A stretch of 64,000 bases of DNA, taken from positions 212,006,938 through 212,070,937 of the forward strand of contig NC_061115.1 of the NCBI RefSeq assembly GCF_002878395.1, given 5' to 3'. This stretch comes from Capsicum annuum. Its lineage: Eukaryota; Streptophyta; Magnoliopsida; Solanales; Solanaceae. Under the pieces are notes generated by a model, which saw nothing but the letters and a program-made list of their open reading frames with translations, searched no databases and was not told where the DNA came from. Below are positions 1 through 10,739 of the stretch, piece after piece. Every line of letters begins with the position of its first letter. The stretch's first letter is position 1. The translations under genes were made by a program, and so were the position numbers.

Positions 1-1098
1 GGGTTGTGTTACTGTTTTAATCCCATAATAATGCTCGGTATTGATGGAAATCAGTTGTACATCGCACTACTAGACGAGGAAAATTGATAACTTGGTCGTT
101 GATTTGTACTCATTTAGCTCAATTTAAGAAGCTGCCAGGTTGCGAAATTGAGGCTGCTGCCGGGGATTTATTTTCCAAAATAATGTGTAGAACTTTGGAG
201 TGTGTCTCGATTTACCTTGCTGATAATGGTTGTTGCAATAAGAGGAGGATGGATAAATAATGTATCGACATGTTCAAATCCATTGGGAGGAGAGCATGGA
301 GATGAATTTTATTTCTAACATTGTTTTCTTTTTTGCAGGTTACAATATGTTATGCAAATTTTATTTTTTAATTATTTCTCAATGTGTGGTATTAGTATTT
401 GTTGCTCATTCCGTTCAGAAAATATTAATAAATGGAATTAGCATAGCATGGAAATGCAAATTCATCCTTTTTTCCCGTGATCTTACTCTTCTAGGAAGTG
501 GTGACTGTTTTATGGGGTTGTTTCACTATTATAACCCAACAATGGAGCTCAAGATTGATGGAACTCGTTTTTACATCATACTACTATGTAGAAGAGGAAA
601 ATTGATAACTTGTTGCTCAATTAGTACTCGTTTAGCTCAATTAAACATGCTGCCAGGTTGCGGAATTGAGGCTTCTGCTAGTGGATTTTGCATTATGCTA
701 CTATGTAGACGAGGAAAATTGATAACGTATTGTTCAATTTGTACTTGTTTATGCAGAATGAAGGCTGCTGCCAGGGGTCTATTTACCAAGATAGTGCATA
801 CAATTTTGGGGCGTGTCTTGATATGCCTTGCTGGAAAATGTTGTTGCAAGAAGAGGATGAGGGATAAAATAATATATCGCCATGTTCAAGTCCTTTGGAG
901 GGAGAACATGAAGATAATTTTTATTCTAACATTGTTTTCTTTTTTGCAGGTTACAATACTTTATGCCAATGCTATATGTTAAATTTTTCTCAATGTGTGG
1001 TATTAGCACTTGTTGCTCATTCTATTGAGAATATATTAACAAATGGAATTAGCATAGCATGGAAATGGTAATGCATTTTCCTTTCTAGTGATTGTACT
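1..1098 (+). repeat. Diverged direct repeat of an unidentified gene-like segment
   Basis: Two diverged copies of one segment lie head to tail. The first starts at 1 and the second near 515. The T-rich tract followed by TTTTTGCAGG near 331 recurs at 941. The offset grows from 514 to 611 because the second copy has an internal duplication with a period of about 117 bases (the CTACTATGTA motif at 581 and 698). Each TTTTGCAG tract looks like a plant intron 3' splice site, so the unit may be an exon-intron piece of a gene. I do not recognise any encoded protein; a 240-codon open frame at 260-982 crosses the putative splice sites and is probably not a real product. Confidence 0.6.
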
Positions 1099-1104
1099 CT
1101 TAGT

Positions 1105-1392
1105 TTGGACAAATTTTTGTCCAATGTTTGCTACTACTCCATTGATCCTACATTTGAAGAAAATGATATGGCCTGCTCATGCTCCAATTTTGATAAAGTT
1201 TATTGTTTCATTGAACCTATTTCACGAGGTGATGATTTGATTCAAACTAGATCGATAAATTGGTACATGAGATTTTTTATTTTGCAAACGGAGCTGCTCA
1301 ACACTCATTCAGATGATACAAGACACGATCTGTCAACTAATTTATGCACCAAGAGTTCCAGACTTGGGATACATTTTTGTCGACTAAATTAG
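1105..1392 (+). other. Unidentified 95-codon open frame
   Basis: An open frame of 95 codons follows the direct repeat without a recognisable domain. It is cysteine-containing and has no membrane segment. It could be a further exon of the same unidentified gene-like unit, or chance. I cannot assign a function. Confidence 0.2.
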
Positions 1393-1399
1393 TCTATAC

Positions 1400-1930
1400 T
1401 TGGTTCATATTTTAGTAAATATACTTATCACTGCCCAGGTGGTTTTGCTAGCATTTTGAACTGCGGTGAATATCAAAAGATGATGACAGAAGATGTAATT
1501 CTAACATGGGAGATACAACAATAAGTGACTGAAGAAACCAACAAGTCAATGTCGTGAGGCTTCAAAACAACACTGCCAAGGAGCTTCCAAAAAGCATCGA
1601 TGCCGTGAGTCTTCAAAACAACACTGCCAAGGAACATTAAAGTTAGCTAAGGCAAGATGGAAATTCAGTTCATGGATACTACATCATTCAAATATTAGTT
1701 TTTGCAATTTTAGTACATCTTTAGCAAGTTTATCATATTTTATTCACACATACTATAGCACCAGATTAAGATATTCTATGAGTCTTATTTTGATCATTAG
1801 CTTAGGTTTTTTGACTTTATTTTAAAGCTTTGGCTACATTTGTAATGACTTTTGATTTGAAAAAATTTATAGAAAGAACCTAGGCACCTTGCCTAGTGGA
1901 TTTTGTTTTTTTAAAAAAAAAAAAATCCAC
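1400..1930. other. Non-coding stretch with a short tandem repeat
   Basis: I see no gene here. Around 1548-1632 a roughly 60-base unit occurs twice: the phrase CTTCAAAACAACACTGCCAA appears near 1560 and again near 1612. The rest is AT-rich and ends in a run of A near 1912-1924. Confidence 0.4.
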
Positions 1931-2089
1931 TACAACCACCCGATTTTTCCACCATTTCTGACCACTTTCGGGCCATTTTTTGTTGAATTTTTTGACATCC
2001 ATCAGAAAGTGACATTATCTCCATTATTTTAAGCCATTTTTTGCATATTTTTAGCCCTAATTTTTCTTTCATTTTCATACAAAAAGCTT

Positions 2090-2905
2090 GAAAATCAGTC
2101 CCACATTTTGAAATCTATTCTTGTCTCAATAGCAATATTCCAACACTCTTTAGGTTGTTTGTAAGCTATAATTCGTCGGATTATTCTGGTGGTCATTGAA
2201 AAAGGCTCGATCGTGTACTGTACGGACCACAACTAAGAAGAAGACGACTACAGTCTATTAAGTCTAGGCTCATAAACCACTATTTAAGTTTATTAAATAC
2301 TATCATCGAGGTATATCATGTCTATTACAGATTATGTGGTTGTTGGTAGTATATTTTCTGGTAAATGGGAGGATACTCCTAAATGTGGGGTTTGAAAAAT
2401 CGTGTCTAAGAAAAGAGTGTCCATTGCCCTTCATCGCAACGGCTCATATGTCAATATGGTTAAAAGCGTAATGGAGAGCGGTGAATTAAGTTGTGATCAA
2501 AGCGAAGTAGTAATTAGTTATTTGATGAACGGGAGGGGGAGAATCTATCCAACATTCATAAGGAATGATAGACACATGAAATTATACATGCTTTCCATTG
2601 ATTCTAATAACTCCAGACCTATATTGCGGGTTAAATTTGTTGAAAGGTCTTGGGAATTGAAGCTTCCACATCAGCCCCACCCCAACCACCCGACAAGGGA
2701 TGATACATCAACAGAATATGATTGCATGGGCGGTGATGAATGAGATAATAGTGAAGATTATGAAGAAGATGAGTGTGGAGGAGGTGAGGAAGGGCAGTTC
2801 GAGCCACAAGAAAGCCACTCTTTCTCGAATGACACCAATCTTTTTGTAGGACAAACATTCAAGGATAAGAGTGTTTATGTAATTTCAAGTAAGAAAAGAT
2901 TGAAG
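2090..2905 (+). pseudogene. MuDR-type (Mutator-like) transposase, N-terminal fragment
   Basis: From the ATG at 2318 a frame reads through an apparent Trp-to-stop (TGA near 2393) and another stop at 2741 up to 2905. The sequence includes an acidic linker and then LFVGQTFKDK, which fits the start of the plant MuDR transposase domain that precedes the DDE core. The DDE core and the SWIM zinc finger are absent. The fragment is cut at about 2905 by the RTE LINE. The leader upstream (about 2195-2275) is related to 4798-4885, so two copies of this leader exist here. This is a dead remnant of a cut-and-paste transposon. Identification rests on remembered family features. Confidence 0.6.
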
Positions 2906-2907
2906 AA

Positions 2908-3740
2908 ATACTACAACAACAACAACAAAAAACCTAGTGTATTCCCACATAGTGGGTCTAGGGAGGGTAAGATCTACGTAGTCCATACCACTACCTTCAG
3001 AGAAGTAGAAAGGTTATTTTCAATAGATCCCCGGCTCAAGACAAGTAATAATAAACAAATTCATAATAAGCATGGAACAAGATGACATAACATAAATATG
3101 ACACCCACAAGGAATAGTAAACAAAGAATAGTAAACAAATTCGTAATAAAGCATGAAACAAGATGACATAACAAGAATAATACATCCACCAAGTAATACC
3201 CTACACTAACGACTCAAACTGGCACTAGCCTTCTATCCTAATTCATGTCCTCAAGTTCTTCTTATCTAGGGTCATGTCCTCAGTAAGTTGTAACTACTTC
3301 ATGTCCTGCCTAATTACCTCTCTCCAATATTTCTTTGGTCTACCTCTACCCCGCCTGAAACCATCTAAAGCTAGCCTCTCACACCTACGAACCGAGGCAT
3401 TCGTGCCCCTCCTTATCATGTGTCCGAACCATCTCAATCGGACTTCCCGCATCTTGTCCTCCACTAAAGCCACTTCAACTTTCTTCCGAATAGTCTCATT
3501 CCGAACTCTATCAGCCCTAGTAAGCCCACACATCTAACGCAACATCCGTATTTTCTCCACCTTCAATTTTTGAATGTGGGCGTTCTTGTCTGGCCAACAC
3601 TCTTCTCTATACAACATGGCCGGACGGACTGCCATCCTGTAGAATTTGCCTTTAAGATTAGGCGTCACCTTCTTATCACACAACACCCCCGAGGAAAGCT
3701 TTCACTTCATTCATCCCGCCCCAATACGGTGGGAGACATC
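2908..3740 (-). mobile_element. RTE-clade LINE, 5'-truncated 3' end
   Basis: On the minus strand the sequence encodes the C-terminal tail of a Solanaceae RTE reverse transcriptase: a frame holding [20 protein letters not shown], then [20 protein letters not shown] and [10 protein letters not shown] (3294-3533). Further upstream frames (3540-3740) carry the matching [20 protein letters not shown] region. A long non-coding 3' part ends in the typical (CAA)n tail at 2912-2927. The element has several stops and frameshifts and lacks the endonuclease and RT core, so it is a dead 5'-truncated copy. It interrupts the transposase fragment at its left end. Its other end abuts the fold-back MITE. Confidence 0.85.
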
Positions 3741-4470
3741 CTAGACTGTGCAAATTATTTATTATATACTAATGTCAGTGCTGGTTTCTACACATGATAG
3801 AGAGATTATCAATTATTTGAGAAGTCGATTATTCACCAACTCGTAGGTTTATGATCAACTATTTGAATATATGGACAAGTTAGAATAATGACCTAAAAAT
3901 AAAATAAAATTAAAGTATAAAAGTTAACACCTTTTAAACATTGTAAAACAATTTAGATACATAAATTGTGATACCAAATCACTTTTAAACATGATCAAGT
4001 GATATTTAAGGCATGCTATAGTCGTAAATCAGTGAGATGAAACTAAAAAGGGGAGAAATAAAATAAAATATATAAGTACCATCCAAATAATGTAAAACAA
4101 CTAGATATCATCAAATGAGATTAAACGCGTCTAATGAGCATAAGGAAGAGTGATGGTTGTGACTTATGGGTGTTCATAGGACAAGTAGTGTTTGAGAACA
4201 AGTAGTCCTTCTCAATGCAGACGTTTGGTCTGAGTAATTGGTTGTTACTACCATCACTCTTCCTTATACTCTTTTGATCGAGTGTTCAATTGTTTTGTGC
4301 TCTCATATGATGATAGTTGTCATTATTTTAACTTGTCCATATATTCAGATAGTTGATCCTATACCTATGAGTAGATGAATAATCGACTTCTCAAAAAATT
4401 GATAATCTATCTATCATGTGTAGAAATCAACAACAGTGTTAGTATATAATAAATAATTTACATAGTCTAG
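3741..4470. mobile_element. Fold-back MITE with ~155-bp terminal inverted repeats
   Basis: The left 160 bases (3741-3900) are the imperfect reverse complement of 4318-4470. The ends read CTAGACTGTG and CATAGTCTAG. A second inner inverted pair is also present: ATAAGGAAGAGTGATGG near 4140 and its complement near 4250. No coding sequence is present. I could not find a clear target duplication, so the superfamily is open. Confidence 0.75.
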
Positions 4471-4925
4471 TATTTCTTCAATCTCTTTTTACTTCGTCAA
4501 TTTTAAAAAGCTCCAACTATGCCTTGTTTATAATTACAACTCTTTCAGGCATACAATGATAGGGTCTATAGTAAACCTTATTAATCGATTATACAAGACA
4601 TAAATATTCTTTACACCTTTTCCAACGGTCACTTTTTTGGTAGCCCTACTATATAAATGACATGGACCTTTTTGAGCTCCCCCATGTTCATTTATTCATC
4701 CCTTTCTCATTTTGATTCAACAATATTAATGTCTCTCTTTCTTATTTGGAACACTCCTTAGCTTGTTTCAAACCTTTCATCCGTTGCATAATTTTGATGG
4801 TCATCGAAAAAGCGATGTCAAGTATTGTACGAAAATCAGGTAAGAAGAAGACGACTACAGTCTATTAAGTCTAGGATCATAAATGAACTTGTTCTCATTG
4901 TCCAGATTTTTGACACACTAACCGA
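4471..4925 (+). other. Non-coding, with second copy of the transposase leader
   Basis: There is no gene. A segment at 4798-4885 matches 2195-2275, including AAGACGACTACAGTCTATTA in both. A TATA-like ACTATATAAATG lies near 4648, so this may be the promoter and leader of a second Mutator-like copy whose coding part is missing. Confidence 0.4.
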
Positions 4926-4929
4926 TGAA

Positions 4930-5720
4930 ATTTGAATTTTTTTTACCATACAATCGGCAAGGACAGTCATAATCCATCAACAATCAAACAAATATCAACT
5001 TAAAAGCACAGATTTTCAGTAAAATTAAATTCTATTTTTTAAAAAGATTTTAGTTTTTTTCATCCAAACCAAACAAATACCTAATTAACCGAATAGTCTA
5101 TTAACAAAACAACATTTGAATTTTTGGGTACATCAACCAATTAAATTCGCAAAAAAATTTCACCATGCAATCGACAAGGACAATCATAATCCATCAACAA
5201 TCAAACAAATATCAACTTAAAACACACAGATTTTCAATAAAATTAAGTTCCATTTTTTAAAAGATTTCAGTTTTTTTCATCCAAACTAAACAAATATCTA
5301 ATCAATCGAATGGTCTATTAGTAGAACTTCATCCAAATTTCATGGCACATTAGCTGATTAAATTCACAAAAAAATTTCACCATGCAATCGACAAGAACAA
5401 CCATAATCCATCAACAATCAAAAAAATATCAACTTAAAAATACAGATTTTCAGTAAATTCAAGTTTCATTTTATTAAAAAAATCAGTTTTTTCCATCCAA
5501 ACCAAACAAATACCTAATCAACCGAAGGGTCTATAAACAGAACAACATTCGAATTTCTTGGCACATTAGCCAATTAAATTTGCAAAAAAAAAATCACCAT
5601 GCAATCTACAAGAACAATCATAATTCATCAACAATCAAATAAATACCAACTTAAAAACAAAACATTCAGTAAAATCAATCCCTTTTTTTCAAAAAAAAAA
5701 AAAATCCTCCAAAATCAACT
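4930..5720. repeat. 217-bp tandem repeat, about 3.6 units
   Basis: The marker CAATCGGCAAGGACAGTCAT and its variants start at 4951, 5168, 5385 and 5602. The spacing is exactly 217 bases each time. Units differ by scattered substitutions and small A/T-run indels. The last unit decays into A-rich sequence near 5690. There is no open frame of note. Confidence 0.9.
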
Positions 5721-6160
5721 CAATTACCAAAAATCCAAACCGAAAAAAGCAAAAAAAAAAAAAACCATCAATATGGAGCATAAATTACTTGGGAGATGAA
5801 GAGAAATTATTTAAAGTGGAAGATGAAAGATCTTAGAGCTTTAGAGAAGATAAGAATGGAAAATAAAAGTAGGGGGAAGAGGAAAGAGAAATGGCCATGG
5901 CTTTGTGAGTAGGAGTGGGGAGAGAGAAAAAAGTTTTTGGTACTTAATGGAAAAGCGAGGTTAAAAAAGTATTTAATAAATACATAAGGGATAGCAAAAG
6001 GTTTTTTTTTAACACTCTAATCCATACCCTACCACTTTATCCAAAACTCTAAATATTTAAATAAAAAATAAAATAGTGTCTATTTCTCAAAATAAGTTTT
6101 CAAAGTGGCCTTTCAACTAAATCTTCTCTAAAAGGATGCCTAAAATAGCACTAGCTATTG
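5721..6160. other. Non-coding purine-rich and AT-rich stretch
   Basis: I see no gene, only A-runs, a purine-rich block (5780-5950) and AT-rich sequence. It would be the downstream (intron) side of the permease exon, but no second exon is visible here. Confidence 0.4.
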
Positions 6161-6400
6161 CTAATTAGGTGTGACTAAAACTCTATTATTATTATTATTG
6201 GTATTTTTTCTTTTTCTTCGTGCATAAGAAATTGAAAGTGGTAAAATCAAGATTAGGAACCCTGTTGTGAGCAAAAAAGCTAGTAACCATTTTCTTTTTT
6301 CACCATGCAAGTAGTAAATTCTAACAAGCAATACACCTGATAGTTGGCCAACTGAAATGAAGATAAGATTTATGAGAACAACAAGTGTCTTAATTGACAT
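6161..6400 (-). pseudogene. Purine permease (PUP-type transporter), first-exon fragment
   Basis: The 79-residue frame starts at the ATG at 6400 and reads like the first exon of plant purine permeases: a first membrane helix, then GQLSGVLLVRIYYLHGEKRK, and a second helix ending in SYARRKRK. The pattern R-x-Y-x-x-x-G-x-K-R-x-W is characteristic. The family imports purines, cytokinins or alkaloids across the plasma membrane and usually has about 350 residues and ten helices; only the first two are present. An (AAT)n run precedes the stop at 6161. No later exon is visible. TATATA at 6501-6506 could be its TATA box. A 6.6-kb L1 now sits just beyond that. Probably a gene fragment. Confidence 0.6.
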
Positions 6401-6690
6401 GAAATTCTTGAGTTTCTTAGGCTTATAATAATAGTTGGCCCTTGCTATATTTCTATTTTCAATTTTTTTTTGTGATGTTCATGAGAGGTATTTGTGGGGA
6501 TATATAAGTACTAGTTAGTGAGCTAGTTTTTTTTTTTGGTAAAGTAGAGATGCATTTATAAGTAAAGAGAGTTTTTTTTTTACAAAGCAAGGCCTAATCA
6601 GGCACAAAAACATAACAAATGGGGCTAGTGTTCCCATTACTTTTTGCAGATCGGAAGAGTGATTTCCCTTAAAATATTCCCAAAAATGAC

Positions 6691-9600
6691 TCATACACTA
6701 ACTGGCGGTGTTGTAAAAACATGGAGTCTATCAAAAAAGTCACGCTCAGAGCCTTGATTTGCCAGTATGTCAACTATCCTATTTCGCTCCTTGTAAGTAT
6801 GGTAGACTGGAGGATTCCCCAAGCTCCCTAGTAAGCACCTGCATTTATTAACAACTGAATCATAGAGTAAGTTACCTTGGTGAAGTATTCTTATAATTTT
6901 CATTGAATTAATGCAAACTTCTAATGGCTTGAGATTGTGTTCTAATGCTAGCTTGAGGCCCTCTTTGAGGGCCATGAGGTTATTTGTGGCATGGGTAAAG
7001 GTCTCGCTAAAACCCACAATCCAATCTCCTCCACAATTCCTGATGAATCTCTCAATCTCTCCTTTCCTAGGTTTCCCATGTAAGACCCATCAGTATTGAG
7101 TTTAAAAGTGTTGGGGTGGGGGGATTCATTTAAGAGTGATGGTAGTTCTAGGAGTGAACACTGTGGTTGTTCTCAGGTGGTGGTATTCCACAGATTCAGC
7201 ATGAGGTATGCTTAAACAAGGCTTAGAGCTAGTATTTTGGAAGATGTTGGCATTTCTCACCTTCCAAAGGTGCCATAGGCAGTGAGGTAGAAGGGTACCC
7301 CCAATGAGTATTAATGTTAAGACTATGCTTGTGTAATCATGCCCAAGTGGTGGACCAGTTGTTAGGTTTGAACATGGACAGGTGAAGAGGAATGCTACCT
7401 CTATATTTATGGAGGAGTTAAACCCAGAAAGTCTTTGCTAGGATGCATCCAAAGAAGATGTGTTTTTGATCTTCTTGGGTGAAATTGCAGTAGTGGAACT
7501 GAGTATCAACATTGATACCTCTTTTGTTCAGAGTGGTTTTAGCGGAAAGGCTATTATAGTGCATAAGCCACATGAAGATCTTAATCTTATTGGGGACATT
7601 AAGATACCAAATTCAGGTGGAGGATCTGTGGGATCTTTGGTGTCCCCTCCTACTGGTGGTAATGTACTGATAGGCACCTTTATAAGAGAAAGTGCCATCC
7701 CCTTAAGTCTCTAAAGAAGGGTATCTTGGCTGAGATGGGTGCTCTGTATGAAAATGTTCTTCATGGTGCTGGTAATGTTGGGAGAGATATCAAAGAAAAG
7801 GGTAGTGAAGTCCCATCTTCCATTCCTTTAGATATCTTTAACCATAACTTGGTTGGGGGGAATTTGTGTTAGGAACCTGGATTATAGAGGAGATGGGAGG
7901 TATCCCAGGGATCCATCTATCTTTCCAAGCATTTACTTTAGTGCCATCCTTTATGGCCCATTACAAGGCATCCTTACAGAGGTTCCAGTAGTTGGTTATG
8001 TTGCACTAAGTCCTGGAACCCTTGTTGTAGCCCTTTCTGCTAGTCATATGCTTATAAATGAGGGTGTTGTCCCATAGAGAAGTTGGGTTTGAGAACATCC
8101 TCCAACTCAAGCTGCAGAGGAGGGCTTCAATCTTAATTGCAACCCTTTGCTTACCCAACCCCCTTCTCTTGGGAGGGTGATAGTGTCCCATTTAAGAAGG
8201 TGTAATATTTTTTTAATATCATTGGTGCCCCAAATAAAGTTTCTTTGGGTTCTATCAATCAGCTCATGAATGGTGCTAGGACGCCTAATGAATTGCATAA
8301 TGTGGTTAAGAATGCACGCCAAGGAAGATTTAGCAAGAGTAACCTTACCAGCCATGTTAAGGAATTCAGTCTTCTATTCAGCTTACTTTTTAAGTTGTCA
8401 ATGATGAAGTGGAAGTCTACCCTGATAGGTCTTTTATGAAAGATGGGAAAGCCCAGGTGTTTACCAAAGTCATTGGAGGATTGAATGCCCAAGAGGGTAG
8501 AGAGGTTCTCCTACTCAGCTAAACTACAGTTTTTTTAGAAGATGACTTTAGATTTTGCAAAATTGATTTTTTGGCCAGAGTGAGAGCTGAAGCTGAGGAG
8601 GATTCTATTGATGGTATGGAATTTTTTTGCATCAGCTCTAGCAAAGAGTGTAAGATTATCAACAAAGAAAAGGTGAGATATGTGGGGGCCTCTCCTAGAA
8701 ATGGATATAGGTGTCCATTGGAGGGTATCAATCTCAGAGGTGATCCTCTTAGACAAGAGCTCCATACAGAAAATGAAGAGATAGAGGGATATAGGGTCCC
8801 CTTATCTGATGACCCTGGTTGGGTTAAAAGGGATGGTCTTCCCCCATTAGCCAGAATAGGAATAAAAGGGGTTGAGATGTAAGACAAGATAAGTTTTCTG
8901 ATATTTTGAGAGAAATTAAAGAAGGAGAGGGCCTGTCTAATAAAGGACCATTCAAGCCTGTCAAAAGATTTTTCCAAGTCAATTTTTAGGAGCATATTGG
9001 ACTTTTTTCCCTTTATTTTAGAGAAGTGGCAGATATATTTCTGAACAATGATTGCATTATCATAGACTCTTCTCTTATCTAGAAAATTAGCTTAAGAGGG
9101 GCCAATGATGATGGCAAGAAAGGGATTGATCCTGGTGGCTATGATATTAGTGATGATTTCATATTGGGTATTGCAAAGCCCAATGGGTCTGAAGTTCTTG
9201 AGAGTTATGAAATTTTTGCACTTAAGGATGAGGCATAGGATAGTGGAATTAAATCTGAGATCAATAGAATAGGAAGTGAAAGTATCTTGGCAAAACTTCA
9301 CTATAGGAGGGCCCAAGGTGTCCCAAAATTTTGGTACACAAAGGGATGTAAGCCATCTGGCCCATGGCCTTTATTTTGTTTGAACTAGAAGACAACTCTT
9401 TTGACCTCTTCATGATAAGGGATGGCTTGTAAGAGATCATGATTAGGAGAGCTAATGAATCCCAGAGTAGACGAGTTTAGTTGGGTATTGAGGTACCCTA
9501 AGGTATGCTCAGTGGTATAGAGTTTAGCATAGTAGTTGGAGACAGTAATGGCAATGTCCTTCTGATGGTAGTGCCAAGTTCCACTATCATCCACGATGGA

Positions 9601-10712
9601 ATTTATTTTATTCCTTCTTCTCCTATTGAGAGTGAAAGTATGGAAGAACCTTGTATTAGAGTCTCCTTCAAGCAACCAAGAGATCCTGTACTTGAACTTC
9701 TAGAATTCATTCTCTAGGTTGAGAATATGGTTGAATTCCTTCAGCATAGTGTGTTCAAGTCCATGGAAGAAGGGGCTAGTGGGGTAGTTAGGAGACTTTT
9801 GAATGCCAGATAGCCTTGCAAGCAAGTGTTTTTTCTTAGCAAAAATATTCCCAAAAGTGTGTTTATTCCAGTCCCTAGCCTTGTCCTCAAAGTTTGAGGT
9901 GGTTGCAGTGATACAGGGACAGTTAAAGAAGACTTCCCTGATCAGATTAGGGAAGTTCTGGTGGGTAAGTCACATAGATTCCACCCTATAGGCTTTATCT
10001 GATTAACTGAAAGGCTGTCTAAGTCGATGAGAAGGGGAGAGTAATCAGAATGAGTCCTAGGGAGGTGGGTGATTAAGGCCTTAGGGTATATGTGGATCCA
10101 CATATCATTGGCTAGACATCTGTCAAGCCTTTCTAGAATAAGACCCTGTCTATTCCTATACCTCGTGTTGGACCAAGTGTATTTTCTACCCCTGAAGCCT
10201 AAGTCAATGAGCTGACAGTCGTTTAGTTCTATTGAGGTTTATCCTAGAGCCTTCAAACTTTTTAGAGGCTCTGAGTACCTCATTGAAATCACCTCCAACT
10301 AGCCAACTCTTACCCTCAGGGGTAATATAGGTATCAAAAAAATAGAAGAGCTGGTCCCAAAGAGTAATCGTAGAGTGAAAGTCAGTGCTAGCATAGATAA
10401 CACTGACAAACCAAGAAAAAGGAGAGAAGCTAACCTGGACTTTATCATGAATAGCCTGGAAGGAAATAGTGACAGAGGTGATAGAGATAAAGTCTTCCCT
10501 TCACATAATGACAAGACCTCCAGAGTTGCCATTGGCTTCAGACTGGATGTGGTGCTGGTAGCCTAGCTCTTCATAAAGATCATGATGGTTAGTCATCTTA
10601 GTTTCTATCAAGGCAAGGATGCATGGTTGGTGAATATTGACCATGACTTTGCAATGCTTTCTAAATTCAGCATTCTTAGCCACCTAGCATTCCATACTAT
10701 GAAGTTTTTCAT
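6691..10712 (-). pseudogene. L1-A ORF2: endonuclease, reverse transcriptase, RNase H
   Basis: ORF2 starts near the ATG at 10712 (KNFIVWNAR). One base is missing right after it, and the frame then continues as AKNAEFRKHCK, LALIETKM and the rest of an APE-type endonuclease. Reverse transcriptase blocks follow: GDSNTRFFH (about 9660), NFRPIGLCNTQYEII (about 9180) and KIDLEKSFDRLEWSF (about 8985). The catalytic box reads FVDN instead of F-A-D-D. A zf-RVT region lies near 7450-7650 and an RNase H domain (VRT_3/RVT_3 type) at 6691-7017. It would copy LINE RNA at nicked targets. Many frameshifts and the D-to-N change show it is dead. Confidence 0.85.
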
Positions 10713-10739
10713 TTTCAAGTGAAGGGGTGGGTGGCTCTA

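Noticed and set aside
260..982. A 240-codon open frame as a real gene
   Set aside because: It runs across two putative intron ends and through the repeat units, and its protein has no recognisable domain.
3274..3537. Plus-strand frame as a gene
   Set aside because: It is the complement of the RTE reverse transcriptase tail.
4930..5720. CRISPR-like array
   Set aside because: Units are 217 bases, directly adjoining, with no short repeat and unique spacers; the setting is a plant chromosome.
6648..6662. AGATCGGAAGAG, identical to the start of a common sequencing adapter
   Set aside because: It is followed by TGATT, not by the adapter continuation, and lies in the 3' non-coding part of the L1, so chance is the better explanation.
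7460..8077. Plus-strand frames in the L1-A region
   Set aside because: They are complements of the zf-RVT and RT parts of L1-A on the minus strand.
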